NCBI RefSeq assembly: GCF_016894345.1
Contig: NZ_CP069798.1
Span: 1,261,385 to 1,325,384, forward strand
Source of the DNA: Paralysiella testudinis
Lineage (GTDB): Bacteria; Pseudomonadota; Gammaproteobacteria; Burkholderiales; Neisseriaceae
Direction: 5' to 3'
DNA length: 64,000 bases
Shown: positions 26,623-34,020 of the stretch, in pieces
How positions within the stretch are numbered: position 1 is the first letter of the stretch
Layout: each line of letters starts with the position of its first letter
Made by a program: the position numbers and the translations under genes
Notes under the pieces: generated by a model
What the model was told of the DNA's origin: nothing
Databases searched by the model: none
Seen by the model: only the letters and a program-made list of their open reading frames with translations

Positions 26623-26659
26623 AAAGCCCCTCAACTTTAAATTTAAATAAAGGGGCTTT
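26623..26659. terminator. AT-loop hairpin at the start of the phage operon
   Basis: AAAGCCCCT (26623-26631) pairs with AGGGGCTTT (26651-26659) around an AT-rich loop that contains TTTAAATTTAAAT. It may be the terminator of a lost upstream phage gene or part of the phage intergenic region. Confidence 0.5.
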
Positions 26660-26711
26660 AAAATTTAAAACAATTGAGATTTGTCAAGCCCCGACGTTAT
26701 GGGAGACAATA

Positions 26712-26926
26712 TATAAGTAGGTGGCCGCGCGGCCATGAAGCGCAAAGTAAAACGATGAGAAAACGCATGAAAACCACAGCATATTTTTAAAATAATTCGT
26801 TTCGTTTCCCATTCGACAATGACTGCATTACATTTCAGATAACCTTTGATCAGCAGAACTCCTGCCATTATTTATTTTGTTTAGGCTGTCTGAAACACAA
26901 ATGAATTACCGAATCCGATTCGGCAA
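26712..26926. repeat. Partial copy of the 36-kb palindromic repeat
   Basis: AGTAGGTGGCCGCGCGGCC, then AAGCGCAAAGT and an AT-rich stretch, matches 36123-36235. The palindrome ATTACCGAATCCGATTCGGC at 26904-26923 matches the ATTACCGAA...TTCGGTAAT at 36233-36257. No gene is seen between the phage operon and 27021. Confidence 0.6.
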
Positions 26927-27020
26927 TAACGGCTTGACCTTTCAGGCAGCCTTTAACACATAATAAGCACATGATTATTTCCGTTATCAATCCAATCCCA
27001 ACCCCATTGCGATCTAAGTC

Positions 27021-28532
27021 ATGAACCCACCCCGTTTATTCTCTTGGCGCCTGTTAAGCTGGCTGGCGCTGTATTTTGTGTTGTGGACGGTATTGCCGCT
27101 GTGGCTGTCTGCCAGCTATCCGTTGGATGTGGTGGAGGGCATTTATTGGGGACGCGAGTGGCAATGGGGCTATTACAAACACCCGCCTTTATCATCGTGG
27201 CTGTTGTATGGGTTTTATGCCGTGTTCGGCCATGTCGGCCCTTATTTACTTAGCCAGCTTGCCATTGCTCTGAGCCTGTGGCTGGTGTACCGCTTGGGGC
27301 GGCAGCTGATGTCGCCCCAGCGGGCGTTGTTGGGCAGTTTGCTGTTGCTGGCGGTGTTTTACTACACTTGGCCGTCGCTGGAGTTTAACCACAATATCGC
27401 TCAATTGCCGGTGTGGGCGGGCATTATCTATGCGTTTTATTTGGCCATTACCATCCAGCGTTGGCGCTATTGGCTGCTGTTTGGCTTGCTGGCCGGGGCG
27501 GGGATGTTGGTGAAATACACGGTGGCGATTTTGCTGCTGGTGGTGGTACTGTATTCTTTGCTGTCGCCGCAGCGGCGCTTGTGGCGCACGCCCGGGCCGT
27601 GGCTGGCGCTGCTGTTGGCATTGCTGGTGTTTTTACCCAATGTGTTGTGGCTGTGGCAGCATGAGTGGCTGCCGTTTACTTATGCACAAGCGCGTGCCGC
27701 CGAGGCCGAAAGCAGCGGCGGGCGCCTCAGTGCACTGGGTTTTTTGACCACGCAATTGCTAAACCACCTGCCTTTGTTGCTGATTTTGCTGGCCACCCGC
27801 ACCAGTTTGAAAAGGCTGCCTGAAAACACCGATACCGCCGCGCTTGCCCTCCCCAGCGCACAGGGGCAACGCTTTTTGTGCGTGATGGGCTTGGGGCCGG
27901 CGGTATTGGTGGTGGTGTTGGGTTTGCTGCTGGGCATCGGCTTGCGTGATATGTGGGGCATGCCGATGTGGAGCTTGTCCGGCTTGCTGGTGGCCTCGTT
28001 GATACCGGCGGCGCGATTTGAGCGCCAGTATCCGCGCTTACTTAAAGGGCTGGCGGTGTGGCTGCTGCTGGCCACGGTGTTGATGGGCAGCTATGTGCAA
28101 TGGGGCGGGCAGTGGCGCAACAAACCCTCGCGCATGGATTGGCCGCAAGCGGCGCTGGCGCAGCAGGCAAACAGCACATGGCAGGCGCTGAGCCGGTGCG
28201 GTTTAGACAATATTGCCGGCGACTACTGGCTGGCCGGTTTGGTCGCCACTTACCCATCTGAATCAGGCCAGCCTTCTGTGATGATTGGTGGCAATCCGGC
28301 CTATTCGCCGTGGATGAGCGCCGCGCGCCTGCAAAGCCACGGCAGCCTGATGGTGTGGCCGCAAGGCGAGGCGCCGCCGGTGCCGCTACTGGACAACTTA
28401 CCGCCAAACAGCGGCTTGGTGGTGCGCGAAGGTGAATGGCAAATTGCGTGGCAAAAATTGCCGAAGCGCGCGCCATTGACGGTACAATGGCGCGCCTATA
28501 TTCCCCAATCTTGTTTTAAGCCGCAGCCATGA
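27021..28532 (+). CDS. PMT/ArnT-like glycosyltransferase (GT39/GT83 type)
   Basis: This inner-membrane enzyme probably moves a sugar from undecaprenyl phosphate to an outer-leaflet acceptor, plausibly lipid A. The 503-residue protein has about ten membrane helices. The first periplasmic loop carries the acidic patch and W-G-Y-Y-K-H-P-P-L motif typical of PMT-superfamily enzymes such as ArnT; a soluble C-terminal domain starts near residue 360. Its stop overlaps the next gene's start (ATGA), and all four genes to 30677 overlap, so they form one operon. It resembles Francisella FlmK and Bordetella LgmB in context. The acceptor is inferred. Confidence 0.8.
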   Translation: MNPPRLFSWRLLSWLALYFVLWTVLPLWLSASYPLDVVEGIYWGREWQWGYYKHPPLSSWLLYGFYAVFGHVGPYLLSQLAIALSLWLVYRLGRQLMSPQRALLGSLLLLAVFYYTWPSLEFNHNIAQLPVWAGIIYAFYLAITIQRWRYWLLFGLLAGAGMLVKYTVAILLLVVVLYSLLSPQRRLWRTPGPWLALLLALLVFLPNVLWLWQHEWLPFTYAQARAAEAESSGGRLSALGFLTTQLLNHLPLLLILLATRTSLKRLPENTDTAALALPSAQGQRFLCVMGLGPAVLVVVLGLLLGIGLRDMWGMPMWSLSGLLVASLIPAARFERQYPRLLKGLAVWLLLATVLMGSYVQWGGQWRNKPSRMDWPQAALAQQANSTWQALSRCGLDNIAGDYWLAGLVATYPSESGQPSVMIGGNPAYSPWMSAARLQSHGSLMVWPQGEAPPVPLLDNLPPNSGLVVREGEWQIAWQKLPKRAPLTVQWRAYIPQSCFKPQP

Positions 28533-29500
28533 CCGAAAACTTGCCTCTTCATCCCGCTCCCGCCTTATCGGTGGTGATTCCGGCCTATAACGATGCCCAA
28601 GCACTCACGCTGTTTCTGCCTTCGCTGTGCGACTTTCTGGCCGCGCAGCCGGGGCAGCAAGAGATTGTGATTGTGGACGACGGCAGCCGCGATGCGCTGG
28701 CCGAGGTGTGCCGTGATTATGTGTCTAGGCTGCCTGAAAACACCGTGCTGCGGCTGATTCGGCTGTCGCGCAATTTCGGCAAAGAAGCGGCCTTGAGCGC
28801 CGGGCTGGCGCAAGCGCAGGGCGAGGCGGTGGTGATGATGGATGCCGACGGCCAACATCCGGTGGCGGTATTGGCCGAAATGCTGGCGCTGTATCGCAAT
28901 GGTGCCGATGTGGTGGCCGCCATCCAAGCCGACCGCGCCCATGAAAGCCGCTTGGCGCGCACGCTCAAACGCCGTTTCTACCACTTTATGCAAGACACCC
29001 ACCGCTACGAACTCAAACCCAATGCGGGCGACTTCCGCTTAATGCGCCGCAAAGTGGTGGATGCCTTGCTGGCCTTGCCCGAGCGGCAGCGTTTTATGAA
29101 AGGGCTGTATGCGTGGGTGGGCTTTAACACCGTGTATCTGCCCTTTAAGGCCGAGGTGCGTGCCGAAGGGCAGAGCAAATTCAACTACGGCAGCCTGTTT
29201 GAGCTGGCGCTGGTGGGCATTACTTCGTTTTCGCAAAAGCCTTTGCGCTGGATTTCGCGCATGGGCATGTTGGTGTCGGTATTTTCGCTGTTATACGGCT
29301 GCTATATCGTGGTGGATACGCTGTTTTTCGGGCGCGATGTGCCCGGCTGGGCCACGGTGGCCGCCGGGGTGATGTTTTCCGCTGGCTTGCAACTGATTTG
29401 CTTGGGCGTGATTGGCGAATACATCGGCCGCATTTATGAAGAAGTGAAACAGCGCCCTTTATATGTGGTGGATGAAACATGGCACAGCAAACACAAATAA
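28529..29500 (+). CDS. GT2 polyprenyl-phosphate glycosyltransferase
   Basis: Enzymes of this DPM1/GtrB/ArnC type transfer a sugar from a nucleotide donor to undecaprenyl phosphate at the cytoplasmic face. The 323-residue protein has a GT-A domain with V-V-I-P-A-Y-N-D, V-D-D-G-S-R-D and M-M-D-A-D-G-Q-H-P near residue 103 (the metal-binding D-x-D), then two C-terminal membrane helices starting near residues 245 and 275. It overlaps genes on both sides. With the deacetylase downstream, the donor is probably UDP-GlcNAc or UDP-GalNAc. Confidence 0.85.
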   Translation: MTENLPLHPAPALSVVIPAYNDAQALTLFLPSLCDFLAAQPGQQEIVIVDDGSRDALAEVCRDYVSRLPENTVLRLIRLSRNFGKEAALSAGLAQAQGEAVVMMDADGQHPVAVLAEMLALYRNGADVVAAIQADRAHESRLARTLKRRFYHFMQDTHRYELKPNAGDFRLMRRKVVDALLALPERQRFMKGLYAWVGFNTVYLPFKAEVRAEGQSKFNYGSLFELALVGITSFSQKPLRWISRMGMLVSVFSLLYGCYIVVDTLFFGRDVPGWATVAAGVMFSAGLQLICLGVIGEYIGRIYEEVKQRPLYVVDETWHSKHK

Positions 29501-29895
29501 GCCATCAGGCAGCCTGGTTTGTGCTGGTGGGCGCGGCAGCGGCGGCGGTGCATTTCGGCATATTGGTGCTGCTGGTGCAATGGGCGGGGGTGGCTCCGGC
29601 TTGGGCCAATGTGGCTGCCTTTGTGGTGGCCTTTTGCGTGAGCTTTAGCGGCCATTTCTGCCTCACCTTCCGCCACAGCGGCCAGCACCGTTCATGGTTG
29701 CGCAGCTTATGGCGCTGGCTGGCCAGCTCCGTGGGCGGATTTGCGCTGAATCAGCTGCTGTTTGTGGTTGGCCTCTACTGGTTTGGCCGCCATGCTTATG
29801 TGCCGGTGTGGCTGGCGGTAACCTTATTGGTTACCTTGGCGACTTTTGCGCTGGGTAAATTTTGGGCGTTTCGGCACACGGGCGGCACCGCATGA
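29479..29895 (+). CDS. GtrA-family membrane protein (putative lipid-sugar flippase)
   Basis: GtrA proteins are small four-helix membrane proteins thought to flip undecaprenyl-phosphate sugars to the periplasmic side. The 138-residue product has four hydrophobic segments and the family motif F-L/A-L-G-K-F-W-A-F-R near the C-terminus. It overlaps the GT2 gene by 22 bp and the deacetylase gene by four (ATGA). Sitting between the loader and the periplasmic enzymes fits a flippase role. An uptake word lies within its first codons. Confidence 0.85.
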   Translation: MAQQTQISHQAAWFVLVGAAAAAVHFGILVLLVQWAGVAPAWANVAAFVVAFCVSFSGHFCLTFRHSGQHRSWLRSLWRWLASSVGGFALNQLLFVVGLYWFGRHAYVPVWLAVTLLVTLATFALGKFWAFRHTGGTA

Positions 29896-30677
29896 AACAA
29901 ATCACGCTGAATGTAGACGACTTGGGGCTGGCGCCGGCGGTAAACCAAGCGGTATTGCGGCTGGCCGAAATGGGGCGCATCCAGTCTGCCAGTTTTATGA
30001 GTTTGGGGCGCATTGATGCCGACGAAGTGGCGCAGTTGCGCCAGTATGCGGTAGACATCGGCCTGCATCTGGATTTTACCGGCTTGGCCAAACAAGGCAG
30101 CTTAAAGCAGGTGATGTGGCGCTCATGGCGGCGCGCTTGGCCGAGCGCATGGCTGAGTGATGAAATCGCCCGCCAACTGGATGCGTATGAAAACCAAATC
30201 GGCGCGGCACCGGTGTTTGTGGACGGCCACCAACATGTGCACCAGTTTCCGCAAATCCGCGAGCAATTGTTGGCTGCCTTATTGCAACGCTACGGCAACC
30301 GAGTGATGCTGCGCAGCACGCGCCCGTTTGCAACAGATGCCAAATCACTGCTGATTTACACCTTGGGCGGGCCTACGCTACGGCAATTGGCGCACAGCCA
30401 AGCGCTAAAATTAAACCGCAGCTTTGGCGGTGCCTACGCCTTTAACGACGATATCGCCGCCCTGCGCCGGCGCTGGCAGAATTGGCTCGCCGCCGCGCCC
30501 GCCGCCGGTGCCGTATTGATGTGCCATCCGGCCATCGCGGCGAGCGGCTGGCAAGACGAAATCAAAGCCGCGCGCGAGCGCGAATGGGCGTGGTTGAGCG
30601 GCAGCGAATTTGCCGAATTGTGGCAACAGCAGCAATGTGCACCGCAATCGTGGGCGCAGATGGGTGATTTAAGTTGA
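29892..30677 (+). CDS. ChbG/HpnK/NaxD-family carbohydrate deacetylase
   Basis: Members of this YdjC-fold family remove an N-acetyl group from sugars. The 261-residue protein has the metal-site motifs N-V-D-D-L-G-L (6-12), G-L-H-L-D-F (about 56-61) and D-G-H-Q-H-V-H (about 110-116), giving the Asp and His ligands. In Francisella and Bordetella the homologue NaxD deacetylates undecaprenyl-phosphate N-acetyl-hexosamine before its transfer to lipid A. The ATG overlaps the gtrA-like stop. In this operon the substrate is most likely the polyprenyl-linked GlcNAc or GalNAc made by the GT2; ChbG-type chitooligosaccharide use is less likely without chitobiose genes nearby. Confidence 0.82.
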   Translation: MKQITLNVDDLGLAPAVNQAVLRLAEMGRIQSASFMSLGRIDADEVAQLRQYAVDIGLHLDFTGLAKQGSLKQVMWRSWRRAWPSAWLSDEIARQLDAYENQIGAAPVFVDGHQHVHQFPQIREQLLAALLQRYGNRVMLRSTRPFATDAKSLLIYTLGGPTLRQLAHSQALKLNRSFGGAYAFNDDIAALRRRWQNWLAAAPAAGAVLMCHPAIAASGWQDEIKAAREREWAWLSGSEFAELWQQQQCAPQSWAQMGDLS

Positions 30678-30769
30678 TTGGCGTGCTGATAAAGGCTGCC
30701 TGAAAACCGATGTTGCTTCTGTGTTATGGCGAAGGTTTCAGGCAGCCTTTGATAAACAAGTGCGTATTT

Positions 30770-31160
30770 TCAATTATGTATTGGGATAGGCAAAAAACGC
30801 CGCCAGCACAGCGCTGCCGCAAGGGTGAGCAAAACCAACCAATGGATGCCACCCAGTGCGATGAGGCTGCCTGAAAGAATGAGGGTGGCGATAGCCAAAG
30901 TGATGGCGATGGCACGTGCGCGCATTTTTTGTGCCGGTAAAGGCCGCAAGTCGCCACAGAATCAATGTGCTTAAGCCGAAAATGGTGATGGCCAACAAGG
31001 CGCTGAGCAACAAAATAATACCGCCCCATATGGCGACGATGCCGCCGCCGGCATCAAACCAATCCAGATACACTAAATTCATCAAAAACAGCAACACCAA
31101 AGCACTGCCGCCACCCACAGCGGCAAAGGCGGCCAGATGGCCGGGTGCAGGGGTGATCAT
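30770..31160 (-). pseudogene. Small membrane protein with a frameshift at a T6 run
   Basis: The first 76 codons (from ATG 31160) encode hydrophobic helices (G-S-A-L-V-L-L-F-L-M-N-L-V, I-W-G-G-I-I-L-L-L-S-A-L-L-A) and then turn into a His/Arg-rich sequence. Changing frame by removing one A from the A6 run (T6 at 30925-30930) gives M-R-A-R-A-I-A-I-T-L-A-I-A-T and two more hydrophobic helices ending at 30770, clearly the original C-terminus. Either a mutation or a slippage switch. Family not recognised. The start overlaps xerC by four bases. Confidence 0.65.
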
Positions 31161-32053
31161 GGTGTTTTCTTTCTTTTGGCACGCGGATGAGCGCTGTCGT
31201 ATACTCCGGCCAAATGGTTGAAATCAAGCTGGGTGTATTGCTGGGTGGTGCTCAGGCTGCTGTGGCCGAGCAATTCTTGTACGGCGCGGATGTTGCGGGC
31301 GTTTTGCAGCAGGTGGCTGGCGTAGCTGTGGCGCAGCATGTGCGGTGATAAATGGCGGTCGCTGCCGTGTAGCAATGCCCATTGGCGCAGGCGGTTTTGA
31401 ATTTGGCGGCTGCCCAAGCGCCGCCCTAGGCGGTTGGTAAAGAGGGCGGTTTCGCCGTTGGCGGCCAGGCGTTGTGGTAGGTATTGGCGCAGGGCGGCGA
31501 TGCTGTGGCTGCCCAGCGGCACTTGCCGCGCTTTGCGGCCTTTGCCGAGCACTTGTACCCAGCCTTCGTTGAGTAGCACATCATCCATGTTCAAACCGGC
31601 CGCTTCGCTTACGCGCAAGCCGCTGCCGTAGAGCAGCTCGAAAATGGCTTGGTCGCGCAGGCTGAGCATGTTTTGGCTGTGGGGCTGGTCAAGTAGATGA
31701 TTAAGCTGCTCCGCCGGCACCGCTTTGGGCAGGCGGGCGGCGGCTTTTGGGGCTTTGAGGTTGAGGCTGGGGTCGGCATCAATCAGGCCGTGTGCCAGCA
31801 AATGGCGGAAAAAATTGCGCCAAACGCTGAGTTTGCGTGCCAAGCTGCGCGGCTGGCAGCCTTGGGCGCTGAGTTTTTTTAGCACCGCCACCAGTTGCAG
31901 CCGTGTGGGCGTGTGGCTGATGTTTTGGCTGGCCAAGAGGGCTTGCAGTTGCTGCAAATCACGCCGGTAGGCCGCCAGCGTATGCGCCGATTGGCTTTGC
32001 TGGGCGCGGGTGTTTAAAAAGGCATCCAGATGATGCCAAGGCGGGGTGGGCAT
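31157..32053 (-). CDS. xerC: Site-specific tyrosine recombinase XerC
   Basis: XerC, with XerD and FtsK, resolves chromosome dimers at dif. The 298-residue protein has an N-terminal SAM-like core-binding domain (T-L-A-A-Y-R-R-D-L-Q) and the catalytic domain with Arg in Y-G-S-G-L-R-V-S-E, His and Arg in H-M-L-R-H-S-Y-A-S-H-L, His in L-G-H-S-S-L-S-T-T and Tyr in Q-Q-Y-T-Q. It resembles Neisseria XerC more than XerD. A double uptake word lies just before its start. Confidence 0.93.
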   Translation of the reverse strand: MPTPPWHHLDAFLNTRAQQSQSAHTLAAYRRDLQQLQALLASQNISHTPTRLQLVAVLKKLSAQGCQPRSLARKLSVWRNFFRHLLAHGLIDADPSLNLKAPKAAARLPKAVPAEQLNHLLDQPHSQNMLSLRDQAIFELLYGSGLRVSEAAGLNMDDVLLNEGWVQVLGKGRKARQVPLGSHSIAALRQYLPQRLAANGETALFTNRLGRRLGSRQIQNRLRQWALLHGSDRHLSPHMLRHSYASHLLQNARNIRAVQELLGHSSLSTTQQYTQLDFNHLAGVYDSAHPRAKRKKTP

Positions 32054-32134
32054 GTTTCAGGCTGCCTGAAAGGGGTTTGATAAGCGGTTGGATTTTTGTG
32101 TGCGGTTACGGCATGCCGCCTAATTGCACCTAAC

Positions 32135-32551
32135 TTACGCTTGGCTGGCTTCAATCGCCAAATCGGTTAAATCCATTTGCCACTGGCGCATAATGTGCTG
32201 GAATACGGCCAGCTCGGCATTGTTGAGCGCATGGTCGCCCTTGCACACGCTTAAGGCGGTGGCCAGGGTGCGGATGCGTTCGTTGTGCTGGTTGACTTCG
32301 GCCAGCAATTGGTTGATGCGCGCGGGCTCCAGTAGGTTGATGCGCTCGGCACCGCTGTTGTCGGCGGCGATGTCTTCCAGATAGTGTTTGAGCACCATCA
32401 TAAAGTCGTGCTGGCTTAAGCCGCAGCTGGTGAGGATTTTGGCCAAGCTTTCGTGATCCAGCTCGCTGGGGTCGATGTCGCTGTCGGCCAGCAAGCACAT
32501 CACGATAATGCGTGCCATGGCTTCAGGGCTGTTGTGTAAATAGGCTCTCAT
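32135..32551 (-). CDS. TerB-like helical protein
   Basis: The 138-residue product has the acidic helical pattern of TerB-domain proteins (I-V-M-C-L-L-A-D-S-D-I-D-P-S-E-L and L-S-V-C-K-G-D-H-A-L-N-N-A-E). Such proteins are often called tellurite-resistance related, but a role in resistance is not shown and no other ter genes are here. ATG 32551 is preferred. The thioesterase gene lies 4 bp upstream on the same strand, so the two are probably co-transcribed. Confidence 0.7.
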   Translation of the reverse strand: MRAYLHNSPEAMARIIVMCLLADSDIDPSELDHESLAKILTSCGLSQHDFMMVLKHYLEDIAADNSGAERINLLEPARINQLLAEVNQHNERIRTLATALSVCKGDHALNNAELAVFQHIMRQWQMDLTDLAIEASQA

Positions 32552-32555
32552 GGGT

Positions 32556-33008
32556 TTATTCCTGTGAAGGTTGTGAAGGTATCGGGGCGGCCACGGCTTG
32601 GATAAAGGCCGGCGGCGTTTGGGCGATGGTTTGCTCGGCATAGTTAAAAAACACCATGCCGTTTTTAACGCAGGCAATGGCGGCATCATCGCTGATTCGC
32701 TTGATTTGGTAAATCAGGGCGAAACCGGCGCTGCCGATGTCGCTCACGCCGATGTCAAAGCGCAAAACATCGCCGTAAAAAGCCTGGCCCTGAAAGCGGA
32801 TGGCGGCATCGGCCATAATCAGCCCGACACCGGCCACATCCATTTCGCTAAAGCCCAAGGCTTGCAAAAAGCGCAGCCGCGCTTCGTGGCACAGGCGCAG
32901 CACGGCATCGTTGGCCAGGTGGTTGCCGTAGTTGATGTCGCCGATTTGTACGGCAATGTCGGTATGGAATACAAAGGTTTCAGGCAGCTTAATCTGAACG
33001 CGGCTCAT
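32556..33008 (-). CDS. YbgC-type acyl-CoA thioesterase (hotdog fold)
   Basis: The 150-residue product has the hotdog pattern with D-I-N-Y-G-N-H-L-A-N-D, close to the D-x-x-G-H-V-N-N active-site region of 4-hydroxybenzoyl-CoA thioesterase and YbgC enzymes, and a following helix A-R-L-R-F-L-Q-A-L-G-F. It probably hydrolyses a short or medium acyl-CoA; the substrate is unknown. A partial uptake word is embedded in the first codons. Confidence 0.8.
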   Translation of the reverse strand: MSRVQIKLPETFVFHTDIAVQIGDINYGNHLANDAVLRLCHEARLRFLQALGFSEMDVAGVGLIMADAAIRFQGQAFYGDVLRFDIGVSDIGSAGFALIYQIKRISDDAAIACVKNGMVFFNYAEQTIAQTPPAFIQAVAAPIPSQPSQE

Positions 33009-33119
33009 GGGGTTTGCCCTGTATCAAGGTTGGTGCGGCGATGGTAGCATTTTTTGTGCACGATGGCAGGGTGGTTTTCTATTGGTGGGTAATTTGTGCT
33101 AAGCTTTCCACATGAGTCA

Positions 33120-33221
33120 TACCAATTCTACAAAATAACCTAACCGCGTTGGCTCGCCTTGCCGTACTACTTGTACTGTCTTCGGCTCGCCACCTTGTTA
33201 TATTATTTTGTAGAATTGATA
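33120..33221. repeat. Miniature inverted-repeat element, complete (type 1 ends)
   Basis: Ends are TACCAATTCTACAAAATAAC and, in complement, TATCAATTCTACAAAATAAT, flanked by TA. The core reads GCGTTGGCTCGCCTTGCCGT, then TTGTACTGTCTTCGGCTCGC. The outer bases match the IS630-family ends here, so an IS630 enzyme could have moved it. It ends 70 bp before the uspA start. Confidence 0.88.
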
Positions 33222-33291
33222 TCAGTTGCGTTGTCCACCGTTTGGCGGCGGCGTGTTATCTCACATTCAACACCCACAAAGGAGAGTGACG

Positions 33292-33744
33292 ATGTACCAA
33301 AAAATCATGGTGCCGGTAGACGACAGCCAGGCTTCTTTGCGTGCCTTAAATGAGGCCATCAAAATGGCCAAACTCAGTGGTGCCGCATTGCGTGCCGTGC
33401 ATGTGGTGGATTTGGCGCAATTCAGCTGGGGCGGCACCGGCTATTTGCAGTCGGATGAAGTACGCAAGGCGATTGCCGCCACCGGCGAAAAAGTGCTGCA
33501 ACGCACCCGCGAGCAATTGCAGGAAAACGGCATTGAAGCCGAAACCGCCATTTTGGAAAGCGCGGGCGACAAGGTGGCCGATTTGCTGGTAAACGACAGT
33601 AAGGCCAACGGCGTAGACTTGCTGATTATGGGCACCCACGGTTTTTCCGGTTTGATGCATTTGCTGATGGGGTCGGTGGCTGAAGGCGTGTTGCGCCAGG
33701 CCGAAATTCCGGTGATGTTGTTGCGCGTGCAAGATGATGATTAA
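33292..33744 (+). CDS. Universal stress protein UspA family
   Basis: The 150-residue cytoplasmic protein has the UspA fold: I-M-V-P-V-D-D-S at the start and the nucleotide-binding G-T-H-G-F-S-G followed by G-S-V-A-E-G-V and P-V-M-L-L-R at the end, a pattern associated with ATP-binding members. AAAGGAG precedes ATG 33292. The whole upstream region is a miniature element, so its promoter may lie in or at the edge of that element. Confidence 0.92.
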   Translation: MYQKIMVPVDDSQASLRALNEAIKMAKLSGAALRAVHVVDLAQFSWGGTGYLQSDEVRKAIAATGEKVLQRTREQLQENGIEAETAILESAGDKVADLLVNDSKANGVDLLIMGTHGFSGLMHLLMGSVAEGVLRQAEIPVMLLRVQDDD

Positions 33745-33810
33745 CGTGGTTTAATAGTGTAAATGCATTGCCCGCCCGGCATCATGTCGGGCGGGCTTAT
33801 TGGCTGTTCA

Positions 33811-33984
33811 GGCAGCCTGAGATGGATTGATTTTCTTCATGCCGCCTTTCAGGCAGCCTGAGATGGATTGATTTTCTTCACGCCGCCTTTCAGGCAGCTT
33901 GAGATGGATTGATTTTCTTCACGCCGCCTTTCAGGCGGCCTGGGCTGGATTGATTTTCTTCACGCCGCCTTTCAGGCGGCCTGA
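33811..33984 (+). repeat. Tandem 41-bp repeat built on the uptake sequence
   Basis: Four units of 41 bp start at 33811, 33852, 33893 and 33934, followed by a partial unit at 33975. Each unit is GGCAGCCTGAGATGGATTGA then TTTTCTTCACGCCGCCTTTC plus one base. The uptake word is degraded to GGCAGCTT or GGCGGCC in later units. Single or paired units occur at 47028, 53453 and, inverted, 59434. Confidence 0.92.
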
Positions 33985-34020
33985 AGATGGCAGTTTTGTA
34001 TCCCGATTAAGGAGTTGATA

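Larger units (their letters stand above)
24387..26660 (-). mobile_element. Defective filamentous prophage (Nf/MDA type)
   Basis: A run of small overlapping genes on the minus strand leads through a pVIII-like coat gene with its own terminator to the C-terminal half of a Zot-type assembly protein. Order and sequence resemble Neisseria Nf (MDA) filamentous phages. The replication gene, the pIII-like adsorption protein (TspB family), a pVI-like gene and the Zot ATPase domain are missing, so it cannot form phage unaided. The ends are not defined; a short direct repeat TAAAGCCCCT occurs at 24436-24445 and near 26622-26631 but is not convincing as an attachment site. Confidence 0.8.

Noticed and set aside
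24436-26632. TAAAGCCCCT direct repeats as prophage attachment sites
   Set aside because: Ten bases only, one copy being part of a hairpin, and no known Nf-phage target (dRS3-like) is present at either side.
27044-27664. Additional plus-strand frames inside the PMT gene
   Set aside because: They lie wholly inside the transferase gene in other frames, without ribosome-binding sites or homology.
33811-33984. Regular repeats spaced 41 bp apart, resembling a CRISPR array
   Set aside because: The units are continuous, with no variable spacers between conserved repeats, and each contains the uptake word. No cas genes are nearby.
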